This document shows, piece by piece, positions 25,666-33,832 of a stretch of DNA of 64,000 nucleotides. Position numbers and translations under genes: made by a program. Numbering within the stretch: position 1 is the first letter of the stretch; the number at the start of each line of letters is the position of its first letter. The stretch is from CAVTHW01 sp963734625. Its GTDB lineage: Bacteria > Acidobacteriota > Terriglobia > Bryobacterales > Bryobacteraceae. The notes below the pieces were generated by a model. It ran no database searches, had not been told where the DNA came from, and was given only the letters and a program-made list of their open reading frames with translations. Location of the stretch: the NCBI GenBank assembly GCA_963734625.1, contig CAVTHW010000006.1:189164-253163 (forward strand), written 5' to 3'.

Positions 25666-25835
25666 GAGATTCAGTCCTTTGTTTGTCGTCCCAAGTTCGT
25701 CACCCTCTCGAACCGCTTTTCCTCCTGCCTTCTCGACGGGGCCCATGTCCGTTTCATCTTACCCAGAATTATTTTTTTTGAATCCTGGGCAGCATCGATT
25801 GTACATCCAATCGCTTCGGCCGGGAATTGAAGCTC

Positions 25836-26120
25836 CTACGGACGCCAAAGATGCCGCTGATAGTAAGCTTCGCCCTTGGCAGTCAGCTTGCACGGCTGCC
25901 GGGGGCCTTCGCCGAGAAGCTCAGCCAAGCCGTTGGTCAGCAGTTTCTGGACGGCGGAGTCGCTCACCTGCCCTCTGGTTCTTGGCTTCGGTGCCCCAGG
26001 GAGACGCATCACAATGCAGGGAGCCCCGCCACCGGAACGGGTTGCCGTGCAGCCACTGGCCAAGTCAAACACAAGCAATTGTGCGCCTGTACTAAGCCTC
26101 AGTTCATCAAGTTCGTTCAT
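25836..26120 (-). CDS. Small protein with a winged-helix-like C-terminus
   Basis: A 94-residue protein. The C-terminal half (SDSAVQKLLTNGLAELLGEG, then KLTAKGEAYYQRHLW) has the spacing of a winged helix with a Leu-Thr-x-Lys-Gly wing, as in small transcription factors. The N-terminal half is rich in Gly/Ser and has one Cys pair. The start MNELDEL at 26120 was chosen because GGAAACAGGTG precedes it; longer starts exist. Confidence 0.5.
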   Translation of the reverse strand: MNELDELRLSTGAQLLVFDLASGCTATRSGGGAPCIVMRLPGAPKPRTRGQVSDSAVQKLLTNGLAELLGEGPRQPCKLTAKGEAYYQRHLWRP

Positions 26121-26215
26121 ACTTGCACCTGTTTCCATTTTGCGGCGCTTGTCAAGTGTCATGGTTTGAACACGTTTTCAGCATGTTTCGGGAAGGCCAC
26201 AATCTGTGCAAGGGC

Positions 26216-26347
26216 TTAAGAAGCCAGCCACTTCCGTTGGATTTCAGCAAAGCCCCCCCACCGGCCCACATAGTGGGCACCCCACTGACTGATCTCAGCA
26301 CCGCAACCGCCGATCACACACTTTGTCGCCCTCCACTTCCACTTCAT
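26216..26347 (-). CDS. Possible small protein
   Basis: A 43-residue open frame rich in Trp and Gly (MKWKWRATKCVIGGCGAEIS), with GGTGGG immediately before the ATG. Composition and the ribosome binding site are the only support. Confidence 0.25.
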   Translation of the reverse strand: MKWKWRATKCVIGGCGAEISQWGAHYVGRWGGFAEIQRKWLAS

Positions 26348-26518
26348 CCCACCGTCGGCGAAGCGGCGATGTGGGCAGTTGCTACCCAAGACACGCTGTT
26401 TAAGCAACGCTCTGCGAAGTAGACGAAGTCCTCTTTCTCGGTGTATCGGTGGTCTGAATCTTAAGGGTGACACTCGAAAGGCTCGGCGGGTCTGTGCCCA
26501 ATGCTGTGATTGGTGGAG

Positions 26519-26704
26519 TCAGCGCCGCCGCTTCTGTCGTTGCAGGAGCGCCAAAACCAAGAAGCCCGCCCCGATCACCCAGCGCAGGATGACAGCCCAT
26601 ACAGGTGCGCCGAGCAGCATGGCGCGAACGCCGAGCAGAACGAAGCCCAGTGAAATGCAGAGATACCAAGACCTGAAGACGAGGTACCCGCCCGGCAAAG
26701 GCAC
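26519..26704 (-). CDS. Small two-helix membrane protein, unknown
   Basis: 61 residues starting at GTG 26704. Two hydrophobic segments (LCISLGFVLLGVRAMLLG and VWAVILRWVIGAGFLVLALL) are followed by a basic tail QRQKRRR, a plausible inner-membrane hairpin. No partner or family is recognised. Confidence 0.45.
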   Translation of the reverse strand: MPLPGGYLVFRSWYLCISLGFVLLGVRAMLLGAPVWAVILRWVIGAGFLVLALLQRQKRRR

Positions 26705-26765
26705 GGTCCAATTGTAGGCGGGCCTGGAGGCGTCCAGATCTGAGCGTGGATTTTGAAGTCAGGCG

Positions 26766-26840
26766 CTGCACAGTGTGCAGTCGGAATGGCAGGGGCTGAG
26801 GCGCATGGCGGTGTCGGGCGGCGCAGGGTGCGGCGGCGGT
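26766..26840. repeat. Boundary repeat module
   Basis: Palindrome CTGCACAGTGTGCAG (26766-26780) followed by the GC-rich CGCATGGCGGTGTCGGGCGG type sequence. Related GC-rich blocks recur at most gene boundaries through 37.9 kb. Confidence 0.5.
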
Positions 26841-26902
26841 CAAGCAACCAAAGCGACGGAGTGAGGAGGGAGACGAAAACGCGTATGACAAATCGCCTTG
26901 AC

Positions 26903-27031
26903 TCAAGCGCTTCTGCCCTTTTCGTGGCCGGAGGAGGAAAGACCGACCACCTCCTTGGCCGCGTTAGAGTCGCGCAGGATGAGAATGACGAACAACACAA
27001 CTCCCACGGAAGCCGTCAGGTGTACAATCAA
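26903..27031 (-). CDS. Possible single-helix membrane peptide
   Basis: A 42-residue frame from TTG 27031 reading IVHLTASVGVVLFVILILRD and then a polar tail. The hydrophobic helix plus short charged tail looks like a genuine small membrane protein, but no good ribosome binding site is seen. A competing plus-strand frame (26979-27089, 36 residues) overlaps it. Confidence 0.3.
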   Translation of the reverse strand: MIVHLTASVGVVLFVILILRDSNAAKEVVGLSSSGHEKGRSA

Positions 27032-27115
27032 TCATGCCCAGGAGGCCATATTGGAAATCCTGGCTAAAACCCACCAATTCTGTGATTAGCGACAACCTGT
27101 GCCGCACGAGGGCCA

Positions 27116-27808
27116 ATGTCCAGGGCTGAACAGGCAAACCTTTCCATAGGCCATTCCGATGGCAGGCGGCTTTCGGCCCAGAAACGCAGCATTCCTCTAG
27201 CCGTCAAGATAGCTTACTCCGCCTTCGTGGCCGTCCTTGTTCCGGTGTACTTTCATGATTATGGCGCGACCAACTTTTTGTACTTCTGCGACGTCGCCCT
27301 GTTCCTCACGTTGGCTGGAATCTGGCTGGAGAGATCCCTTCTTATCAGCATGTGCGCGGTTGGCATTCTGCTTCCTCAGACCTTCTGGTTGGCGGATCTT
27401 GCGGGCGGGTTAATCGGGGTCCGCCTCACGGGGATGACCGCGTACATGTTCAACCCGAATCTGCCACTTTTCACCCGCGTTCTTTCTTTGTTTCACGGGT
27501 GGCTACCGTTGTTTCTAGTCTGGCTTCTTCTCCGCCTTGGATACGACCGCCGAGCTTACCCAGCGTGGACCGTGCTGGCTTTAGCCCTGGTGCTAGTCAG
27601 TTATTGTTATCTGCCTCCGGCTGGAGCCATCCTGGCAAACCCCAACACACCCTTAAACGTTAATTACGTTTACGGCTTCAATGATCGTGAACCGCAGCAC
27701 TGGATAAACCAGAACCTGTACGTCGTGCTTTGGATTAGCGCCTTATGGCTGTTAGTGTTTCTTCCTACCCATTTAATCCTGCGCAAGCTCTGTCGTGCCG
27801 CTGCGTGA
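27116..27808 (+). CDS. Multi-pass membrane protein, unknown
   Basis: A 230-residue protein with about six to seven hydrophobic helices (IAYSAFVAVLVPVYF; FLYFCDVALFLTLAGIWL; WTVLALALVLVSYCYL; NLYVVLWISALWLLVFL). The loop YGFNDREPQHWINQNLY is polar and conserved-looking. GAGGG precedes the ATG. I cannot name the family. It sits alone on the plus strand, preceded and followed by small minus-strand genes. Confidence 0.65.
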   Translation: MSRAEQANLSIGHSDGRRLSAQKRSIPLAVKIAYSAFVAVLVPVYFHDYGATNFLYFCDVALFLTLAGIWLERSLLISMCAVGILLPQTFWLADLAGGLIGVRLTGMTAYMFNPNLPLFTRVLSLFHGWLPLFLVWLLLRLGYDRRAYPAWTVLALALVLVSYCYLPPAGAILANPNTPLNVNYVYGFNDREPQHWINQNLYVVLWISALWLLVFLPTHLILRKLCRAAA

Positions 27809-27914
27809 CTATCAGGGATAACCGCGTCAGGCGGGATGGAGTCGGACATACTGCGCCATAGATATACGTCGTGAGCGCCAAGAGCAGGCCGATGGCCGTG
27901 GAGATCAATCCCAC

Positions 27915-28142
27915 TTAAAGATGCGTTGATCGGTCCAAACGAAGACGATCCAGTTCCTCCCGAACCGGCCACTTGGCAAAGACGAACCACACCAACACTA
28001 TCAAGTTGACAAGCGGGATGAGAATCGTCAGGAACAGCCAACTTGAATAGCCCGCCCTTGCAAAGATCTTGCCGAATACGAACAGCACGAAGGTTCCGAT
28101 AGCAACGATGACGGCCAGTTCTAGAATGCCGAAGCCTCCCAT
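27915..28142 (-). CDS. Small two-helix membrane protein
   Basis: 75 residues with helices ILELAVIVAIGTFVLFVFG and LFLTILIPLVNLIVLVWFVF, then a charged tail KWPVREELDRLRLDR. This resembles small phospholipase-D-nuclease-N-like or superinfection-immunity-like membrane proteins. The ATG at 28142 is preceded by GGAGAGACAA. Confidence 0.6.
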   Translation of the reverse strand: MGGFGILELAVIVAIGTFVLFVFGKIFARAGYSSWLFLTILIPLVNLIVLVWFVFAKWPVREELDRLRLDRSTHL

Positions 28143-28212
28143 TTGTCTCTCCAATAGGCAACATCAGATCGCATCCGTGTGCCTTCTGGGCAGAGGAAAT
28201 GAGGGTGGGCCG

Positions 28213-28315
28213 ATGCTGCGATGCGCGGCGCTGTAGGCGGTGTCGGCGCTGTAGGCGGTGTCGGCGACGTTGCACAGGAGCTGATCGGGATGCGTGGCCT
28301 GCCTGACAGTGTCAG
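28213..28315. repeat. Intergenic module copy A: boundary repeat plus palindrome
   Basis: GC-rich near-repeats (GCGGTGTCGGCG twice) are followed by the perfect palindrome CTGACAGTGTCAG (28303-28315). The same order occurs at 37.9 kb, and the palindrome recurs at 32601 and 36248. Confidence 0.6.
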
Positions 28316-28428
28316 CGGAAACTATTGAAAAGGCGTGGGTTCTTGGATTCGGGAGCTTTGGGAGAGGCCAAATTGAAACTTTCAGGGGCAGCTTGGAGTA
28401 CTGTAACTCACAAGTCAGACTAAATCAC

Positions 28429-28456
28429 TTGACAGAGAAGCAAACAGGCGTATAAT
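28429..28456 (+). promoter_or_regulatory. Sigma70-type promoter of module A
   Basis: TTGACA (28429), a 16-base spacer and TATAAT (28451) are consensus. It lies 114 bases after the CTGACAGTGTCAG palindrome and about 290 bases before the beta-helix gene. The homologous promoter at 38102 has TTGAAA and the same spacing. Confidence 0.65.
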
Positions 28457-28744
28457 CCCTCACACAGCCAGGTTCAGACGGTTGGAACCTTGGCTCATAG
28501 GCTTCGTGAACTCAAGTAGAAGCGCCACATCTAGCGTCACAAGCTGACACGAAGCGGACCAACTCCTTCCCGGTTTAACCGGGCCCTTCTAGGAGCATCA
28601 CCCAAGTCCATCGGCAGAGGTTTCCGTGAACGCGGCCTTTGTCTAGAGGGCCAGGAAACCTAAGCGTAAATTCTGGATGACTTTCTCGAAAAAGGTAGCC
28701 AATGAAAAAGTTGTTCTTGACCGGTTTCAGGAGAAGGAGGAAGG
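28457..28744 (+). ncRNA. Long structured 5' leader of the beta-helix gene
   Basis: The expected transcript has about 280 untranslated bases. GCTTCGTG (28501) pairs with CACGAAGC (28548). Next, CTCCT...AGGAG (28563-28595) encloses CCCGG-TTTAA-CCGGG. A related element with compensating stem changes occurs at 30097. A cis-regulatory RNA is possible. GGAGG just precedes the start codon. Confidence 0.4.
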
Positions 28745-29973
28745 ATGATGTCTCACGTGAGGACGATGCAATTGTTTTGCGCGGTGCTCCTCGTCTCGTT
28801 CGCAGCCGTAGGGACCGCGTCCGCCGACACCAAGACGGTAGGGTGCTTTGGGTCGCCGACTGGCTCCTCCTATGACTACGATAGCATTCAGGCCGCCCTT
28901 GACGCCCTCCACTCGATCTCGAACAGGGGCCATGAAGTTCAGATTTGGGGGACGTGTACCGAAGATGTTCGAGTGCGTGACTTTGAATACCTTACGCTTA
29001 ACGGAAACAAAGATGCAAGGATCGTAGACCTGCTTGACGCTCAATCGACACCTGCCCTCCAGATCACGAATTCGAACGTCGTTGCTGTAAACAACCTCAC
29101 TATTCAGGGTAATGACGAAATTCCGGTGTCAATGAGGTTTCAGTCACTGCCAGCCGTGTGAGGTTCGAGGCGTGCAAGATCATCAATGGCTTTGGACACG
29201 GAATGGTTATCCGCGATCTGTCTTCAGTGACCGTTCTGGCGTGTGGGATCGACAACAACGGCGCTTATGGAATCTTGGTCGGAGGTGGATCAGTCCTGAC
29301 AGTCCAGAATGGCCATATTTCTGGGAATTCCTACGGCATTGGTGTAGATCAGAACGCCTACGCCGAGATTGCGGGCAGTGTTGTCATCGCGAACAACACA
29401 AATTATGGCCTGAGAGTGTATGGGGGGCGAGCCTTGATCGGCGGCATTGATGTGCAGATCCTAGGAAGCAACATGGGAATTGCAGTCAACTCCGGCACGG
29501 TGGTGACCGGCGGAGACTCACTGTTGATCCAAGGCAATACCACCTGGGGTGTGTTTCTGTCGGCTGACTCTTCGATTCGGTTCAATTCCACCACAACGAC
29601 GATTGAGGGAAACGGCACAGCAGGCTGCGTGACTCTGGATTGTGGCGGGATCGCTGCCTATGTGGGTTCATACCTTGACCTGTTGGGCTGCACGGTTCGC
29701 AACAATTACGGAGTGGGGGCGTGGCTCAGCATGGGTTCGTCTGGGCGGGTAGGGAACAACTCCATCACCGGAAACGGCGGCCCAGGAGTGTACGTCGGCG
29801 GGTTATCTAGTGCCATGGTTTACACCAACACGATTAGCGGCAACGCAGGCTTCGACCTGTACTGCACGCCGAGTTCCTACGTATCGGGCGACAAGACCGG
29901 CATAGGCAGAATGTCATGTACCGGGTTTAACAACGACCCATTGCCTGGGAGGGAAAAGAACAAGGATAAGTAG
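28745..29973 (+). pseudogene. Exported parallel beta-helix protein, one frameshift
   Basis: Starts with a clear signal peptide (MQLFCAVLLVSFAAVGTASA). The first frame (to 29161) continues through EVQIWGTCTEDV and NNLTIQGNDEIP. The second frame then takes over with GVNEVSVTASRVRFEACKII and runs to 29973 through right-handed beta-helix repeats (NGAYGILVGG; NNYGVGAWLS; GNGGPGVYVGG). Removing a one-base deletion near 29125 would give about 409 residues of the pectate-lyase/NosD-like fold. The ligand is unknown. The frame break may be real or an assembly indel. Confidence 0.7.
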
Positions 29974-30096
29974 GGCCCAGTAGGACGTCGAGGAGTGAAC
30001 AGGCGCGCTTCGAAGTCGATGTAGCTCCGATCCATCACGTAGAACGCGCCAAGTTTCGGGAAGGATCACGGCAGATGTTCACACGAGGCAGATGAA

Positions 30097-30128
30097 CTCC
30101 TTCCCCGCTTGAGGGGCCTTCTCAGGAG
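30097..30128 (+). promoter_or_regulatory. Second copy of the CTCCTT...AGGAG leader hairpin
   Basis: CTCCTTCCCCGCTTGAGGGG followed by CCTTCTCAGGAG repeats the architecture of 28563-28595 with changed but still pairing inner stem (CCCC/GGGG versus CCCGG/CCGGG). It lies 79 bases before the GYD-domain gene. Confidence 0.4.
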
Positions 30129-30206
30129 CGTTTCCGAAGCCTCATACAATGTGCGCTTGAGCAGGCCCGGATGCCAGAGCACAGGTCCTGGGAAAGAAGG
30201 TGTCCG

Positions 30207-30509
30207 ATGCCAACCTATGTGACCCTTTTCAAATGGACCGAGCAGGGCGTCAGGGATATAAAGAACGCCCCTGCGCGGTTCCAAGCATCAAGGAAGCTCA
30301 CTGAATCGATGGGGGGGAAAGTCCTTGGTCTCTACGTCACGATGGGGGAGTACGACATCATTGCCGTGACCGAAGATCCGAGCGACGAGGTAGCTTCCGC
30401 TGTCGCCCTCTCCATCGCCGCGAAAGGGAACGCCAAGACCAAGACCATGAGGGCATACACGGAAGGTGAATTCGCTGAGATCGTCAAGAACGTCCAGTTC
30501 GCAGACTGA
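30207..30509 (+). CDS. GYD-domain protein
   Basis: A 100-residue protein with the GYD-domain pattern: MPTYVTLFKWTEQGVRDIKN at the N-terminus, a Gly-rich GGKVLGLYVTMGEYDIIAV core, and a C-terminal AYTEGEFAEIV. Related proteins adopt an alpha/beta-barrel dimeric ferredoxin-like fold; the function is unknown. The start at 30207 is supported by AGAAGG, while an upstream ATG in the same frame lacks one. Confidence 0.85.
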   Translation: MPTYVTLFKWTEQGVRDIKNAPARFQASRKLTESMGGKVLGLYVTMGEYDIIAVTEDPSDEVASAVALSIAAKGNAKTKTMRAYTEGEFAEIVKNVQFAD

Positions 30510-30670
30510 CCGTTGAGTAGGTTCTTTCTGGCACGCCTGGCCTTGGCTATCCGACGCGGCGGCTGATTGCTGTGACGCGGGGCGGCGCACGGCGGAGCAT
30601 GGCTGCGTTGGCGGTGTCAGCGGCGTCTGCGGCACCCGATACTCGCCAGATTGTGCTGGAATAGATTCCC

Positions 30671-30850
30671 ATGATCGAGTGCATTCAGAAGGAAGACCTA
30701 TCGCCGATTTGTCCCCATTGCAGCGGGCCGATCAAGGAGGTGTGGTGCCGCGAAGTCAGCAGCTTCTTGGGGAAACGCTACATGTACTTCTGCCCCCTAT
30801 GCCGGAAGGTCCTCGGCATCTCGCACCGCAAGGGCTTTTGGATGGGTTAG
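30671..30850 (+). CDS. Small zinc-ribbon protein (copy 1)
   Basis: 59 residues starting MIECIQKEDLSPICPHCSG, with two CxxC knuckles (CPHC and CPLC) framing a beta-rich GKRYMYF segment, the layout of a single zinc ribbon. An almost identical second copy lies at 36878-37057. The gene is part of a duplicated block and is preceded by a conserved ATACTCGCCAGATTGTGCTG stretch that probably contains its promoter. Confidence 0.6.
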   Translation: MIECIQKEDLSPICPHCSGPIKEVWCREVSSFLGKRYMYFCPLCRKVLGISHRKGFWMG

Positions 30851-31137
30851 GATTCAGCCGCTCAAGGTCGTAGGCCCTTGAAAGCGTATTCTGCTCCTGG
30901 CACGGCTGCTGTATGGCGCGATGCTGCGATGCATGGAGTCGCTGCTGCGGCGCAGGGCGGTGTCAGGCGGTGCAGGCGGAGTCGCTCGGATAAAGCGGAT
31001 GAAATGAAAGGCTCCAACGGGGGCGGTTTGGATGTAAAATCGACGGGGCCAGGCTGAAACTCAGTGCAAATTTCAGTCTAGGCTGTAGACTGGATCGTAA
31101 GGCGCATGGTTGAATTGCGCAGAACGGCAGCATCGAG

Positions 31138-31497
31138 ATGTTCGAGATCTCACTCACCCGTTTGATCGTAAGACGCGTGGTGGACTGGCGAAGGAACGCA
31201 ATCGCGAAGACTTGGCCAATGACTCAGGCAACCGTGGAATCGGGAGCTGTCAGGACTGATGACGCCCCCCTCTACCGTGCTGAGATCGCCTACTCCTACT
31301 CCGTGGCAAACAACTTCTACTCCGGTTTCCACGAGCGAGTCTTCGTCAAGAAAGAGGCCGCACGGCGTTTCATCGACGTATTCAAGGGAAAGGCCGTTGT
31401 AGTCAACTACAATCCGCAAGAGCCTGGGATCTCGACGCTGACGAACGCGGCGCTCCGTGGCGCGGTCTCAGACCCATCGATCCTTCGATGGCGTTAA
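31138..31497 (+). CDS. DUF3592-like protein (copy 1)
   Basis: A 119-residue protein. AKTWPMTQATVESGAV, AEIAYSYSV and the C-terminal GKAVVVNYNPQEPGIS follow the pattern of DUF3592 domains (W-P-x-T-x-A-x-V, then Y-x-V, then Y-dP). Typical members have flanking membrane helices that are missing here, so it may be a shortened form. An interrupted paralog lies at 37344-37790. Confidence 0.6.
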   Translation: MFEISLTRLIVRRVVDWRRNAIAKTWPMTQATVESGAVRTDDAPLYRAEIAYSYSVANNFYSGFHERVFVKKEAARRFIDVFKGKAVVVNYNPQEPGISTLTNAALRGAVSDPSILRWR

Positions 31498-31766
31498 TGG
31501 CGCTGGATGCCTTCTGCCCGCCCTCCCCAAAAGAGCATCCGCAGCGTCTTGTTGGTGAGGCGTAGAAGACCATAGATGCACGGATGACCGGGCGGCTAAT
31601 TGGCCCGATGCTGCGATGCACTGCGGTGCAGGGCGGTGTTTGCGGTGTCGGCGGAGTCGCTCGGATAACAAAAGTGAAATAAACGGCTCCGGCAGTGGCG
31701 GTTGGATGTATGATTGATGGCGGCCAGGAAGCGCAGACGGAAATCCCGGCTATAAGGAGACAGTTC

Positions 31767-32300
31767 ATGAAGAAGATTCTTTTACTTCTGGTCGCTGTTG
31801 CCTTCGTTTGGCTACCAGCGCAGGCTCAAGTCACCTACTCGAAGGCGGATGTTTTCGGGGGTCTCGCTCTCCTCAGTACCGAGGATATCAATGGCGATAA
31901 CAGCCGTGAGCTATTCACAGGCTGGCAAGTCAGCGTGGCCGGTAACGTCCACCGAAATGTCGGCCTCGTGGCGGATTTTGGTGGCCAGTACAAGACCATT
32001 GAAGGCTTTAAGCTCCATGCCTATTCGTACTTGTTCGGGCCGAGGTTCAATGTACGCGCAGACAAGACGACAGTATTTGCAGAGGCGCTCCTCGGTGGTG
32101 TACGTGTGGGTGGCGAGGGTTTTTCGCAGAACCTCTTTGCGTTGGGCTTCGGCGGCGGTGTGGATGTCAAGGCAAGCAACCGCGTGTCCATCCGCGTTAT
32201 CGAATTCGATTGGCTCCCCAATCACTCCGAGGGGTATTGGTCCAAGAAGGAAGTTCGAATCCTCTTCGGGGTTGTTTTTCACGTTGGCGGCGGGTCCTAG
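31767..32300 (+). CDS. Outer-membrane beta-barrel protein
   Basis: 177 residues with a signal peptide (MKKILLLLVAVAFVWLPAQA) and alternating beta-strands (VFGGLALLSTED; VSVAGNVHRNVGLVADFGG; VFAEALLGGVRVGGEG; EVRILFGVVFHVGG), as in small OmpA/OprF-type eight-stranded barrels. AAGGAGA precedes the ATG. No periplasmic domain is present. It follows the DUF3592-like gene and a copy of the boundary repeat (about 31605-31665). Confidence 0.75.
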   Translation: MKKILLLLVAVAFVWLPAQAQVTYSKADVFGGLALLSTEDINGDNSRELFTGWQVSVAGNVHRNVGLVADFGGQYKTIEGFKLHAYSYLFGPRFNVRADKTTVFAEALLGGVRVGGEGFSQNLFALGFGGGVDVKASNRVSIRVIEFDWLPNHSEGYWSKKEVRILFGVVFHVGGGS

Positions 32301-32463
32301 TCGGCCATACCAATTGAATTTCTGGAGCAGTCCAGTCCCGGCGGGATTCGTAGGCAGGGATACCTGATACACGGGACGACTGTCGGTCTTAGAGCGACTC
32401 TTGACGACAGGTGTCCCAGCAGCACACAAAGAGGTGAATTCCGGCCCAATTAGCGAAAGTCCG

Positions 32464-32521
32464 GCCTAGTCGGAAGTGTTACATCATCGGCTGCTGTTAG
32501 CGCACTTCCATCTGACTAGGC
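32464..32521. terminator. Large imperfect hairpin
   Basis: GCCTAGTC+GGAAGTG pairs with CACTTCC+GACTAGGC with a 4-base bulge and a 24-base loop, between the barrel gene and the next module. No T-run follows; it may be a terminator or processing signal. Confidence 0.45.
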
Positions 32522-32600
32522 GGCTCTTCGGGGAGTTGGACGTGCCGGGCGGGGTAGAGGGTTGCAGATGCACGGGAATTGATCGGGAGGTGTTCCCTGT

Positions 32601-32689
32601 CTGACACTGTCAGCGGAATCTGGCGGTCCACAGGCATCGCTTCAAACAGGCGTTTCCCGTAATCCATTGATTACGAACGAGCGTATAAT
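32601..32689 (+). promoter_or_regulatory. Intergenic module copy B: palindrome, operator-like repeat, promoter
   Basis: CTGACACTGTCAG (32601-32613) is followed by the perfect inverted repeat CGTAATCCATTGATTACG (32658-32675) and TATAAT (32684). The inverted repeat covers the -35 area, so a bound repressor would block transcription. The same arrangement and spacing occur at 36248-36336. Confidence 0.6.
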
Positions 32690-32740
32690 GACCCCAGCCA
32701 TGGACTGCTGGTTGCTCCTGGCATCTTGGGAGGCGAGATC

Positions 32741-33100
32741 ATGTTGCGGCAAGTTCTTTGTTGTTTTCTGATTCTGACGCTGGTTGGCCTCGGCAGGCCG
32801 GTTCTGGCCGCAGAGCAGACCGTTCAGGACATGAAGGACACGGTTTCGAGAGTGTACTTGGAAGGGTCCAAGGTCAAAGTGAAGCTCAAGGACAGTGGCC
32901 AGTTGGAGGGGCGGATTAGCGGGCATGGTGTCGAGAGCTTCACAGTCGAAGCGGACCAACGGCTCCAGACTGTTTCCTACGCCGATGTGACGGAGATCAA
33001 GCAACAGAAAGGCCGGAGAATCCTCCTCTGGATCCTGGTCGGCATCGGCATCGTTGTCGTCGTGGGGATAGCCGGAGACGCGGCATTGGGCGAGACGTAG
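32741..33100 (+). CDS. Small exported or membrane protein with SH3/LSm-like core (paralog 1)
   Basis: 119 residues: signal sequence (MLRQVLCCFLILTLVGLGRPVLA), a beta-rich middle (GSKVKVKLKDSGQLEGRISG; SFTVEADQRLQTVSYADV) resembling a small Sm/SH3 barrel, and a C-terminal membrane helix (ILLWILVGIGIVVVVGIAG). GGGAGG precedes the ATG at 32741. A paralog with the same leader sequence lies at 36387. Function unknown. Confidence 0.6.
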   Translation: MLRQVLCCFLILTLVGLGRPVLAAEQTVQDMKDTVSRVYLEGSKVKVKLKDSGQLEGRISGHGVESFTVEADQRLQTVSYADVTEIKQQKGRRILLWILVGIGIVVVVGIAGDAALGET

Positions 33101-33832
33101 GCGAATCCTACTTGGAATGCCGAATCTGAAGTCGTGGCAGGCGGCCTGTTTCATGCGGCGGATTGGGCTGTTCGTCATCACGCCGCTCGTGGCTACTTGT
33201 GTTCTCGCTCAGTCAAGTCCACCAGTTCAGGAACAACCCACCGGCGAGGTTGAGCGGTCAGGGGGATTCCGCTGGGGTGCGGCTCTCAAGCAGTCGTTTA
33301 TGTTCCTCAGCATCGAGCACTCGCTGCGCCTCACGCAGGACAAGACCAGGAGCCAGTTGCAAGGCAGGTTCCTGAAGGAATATTGGACTTCCGTCAAGAG
33401 CATTCGTGGATGGGGAGACGGAGACAGCGTCCTCACGAATTACGTGGCCCACCCCATGCAGGGAGGAGTGGCAGGCTTCATTCAGATACAAAACGATCCA
33501 GACGGAATTAACCGGGAATTCAGCACGGACAGCGCCTATTGGCGTAGCCGCTTCAAAGCGATGGGCTGGGCAGCGGTCTACAGCACGCAGTTCGAGATCG
33601 GGCCGATCAGCGAAGCTAGCATAGGCCACGTAGGCGAAAAGGAGGGCACGACAGGCTACTCCGACCTTGTCGTGACTCCCTTGGGCGGGCTTGGCATGAT
33701 GGTCCTGGAAGACGCCATGGACCGTTTCGTCATCAGCAGATTGGAGCCAGGAGGCACCAGCCCCGTTTGGCAGTGCTTCCTGCGAGTGACATTGAATCCG
33801 CAACGTAGCCTGGCAAATCTGTTGCGGTTTAA

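Noticed and set aside
26979..27089. 36-residue plus-strand frame MRMTNNTTPTEAVRC...
   Set aside because: Very short, overlaps a better-looking minus-strand membrane peptide, and support is only a weak AGG site.
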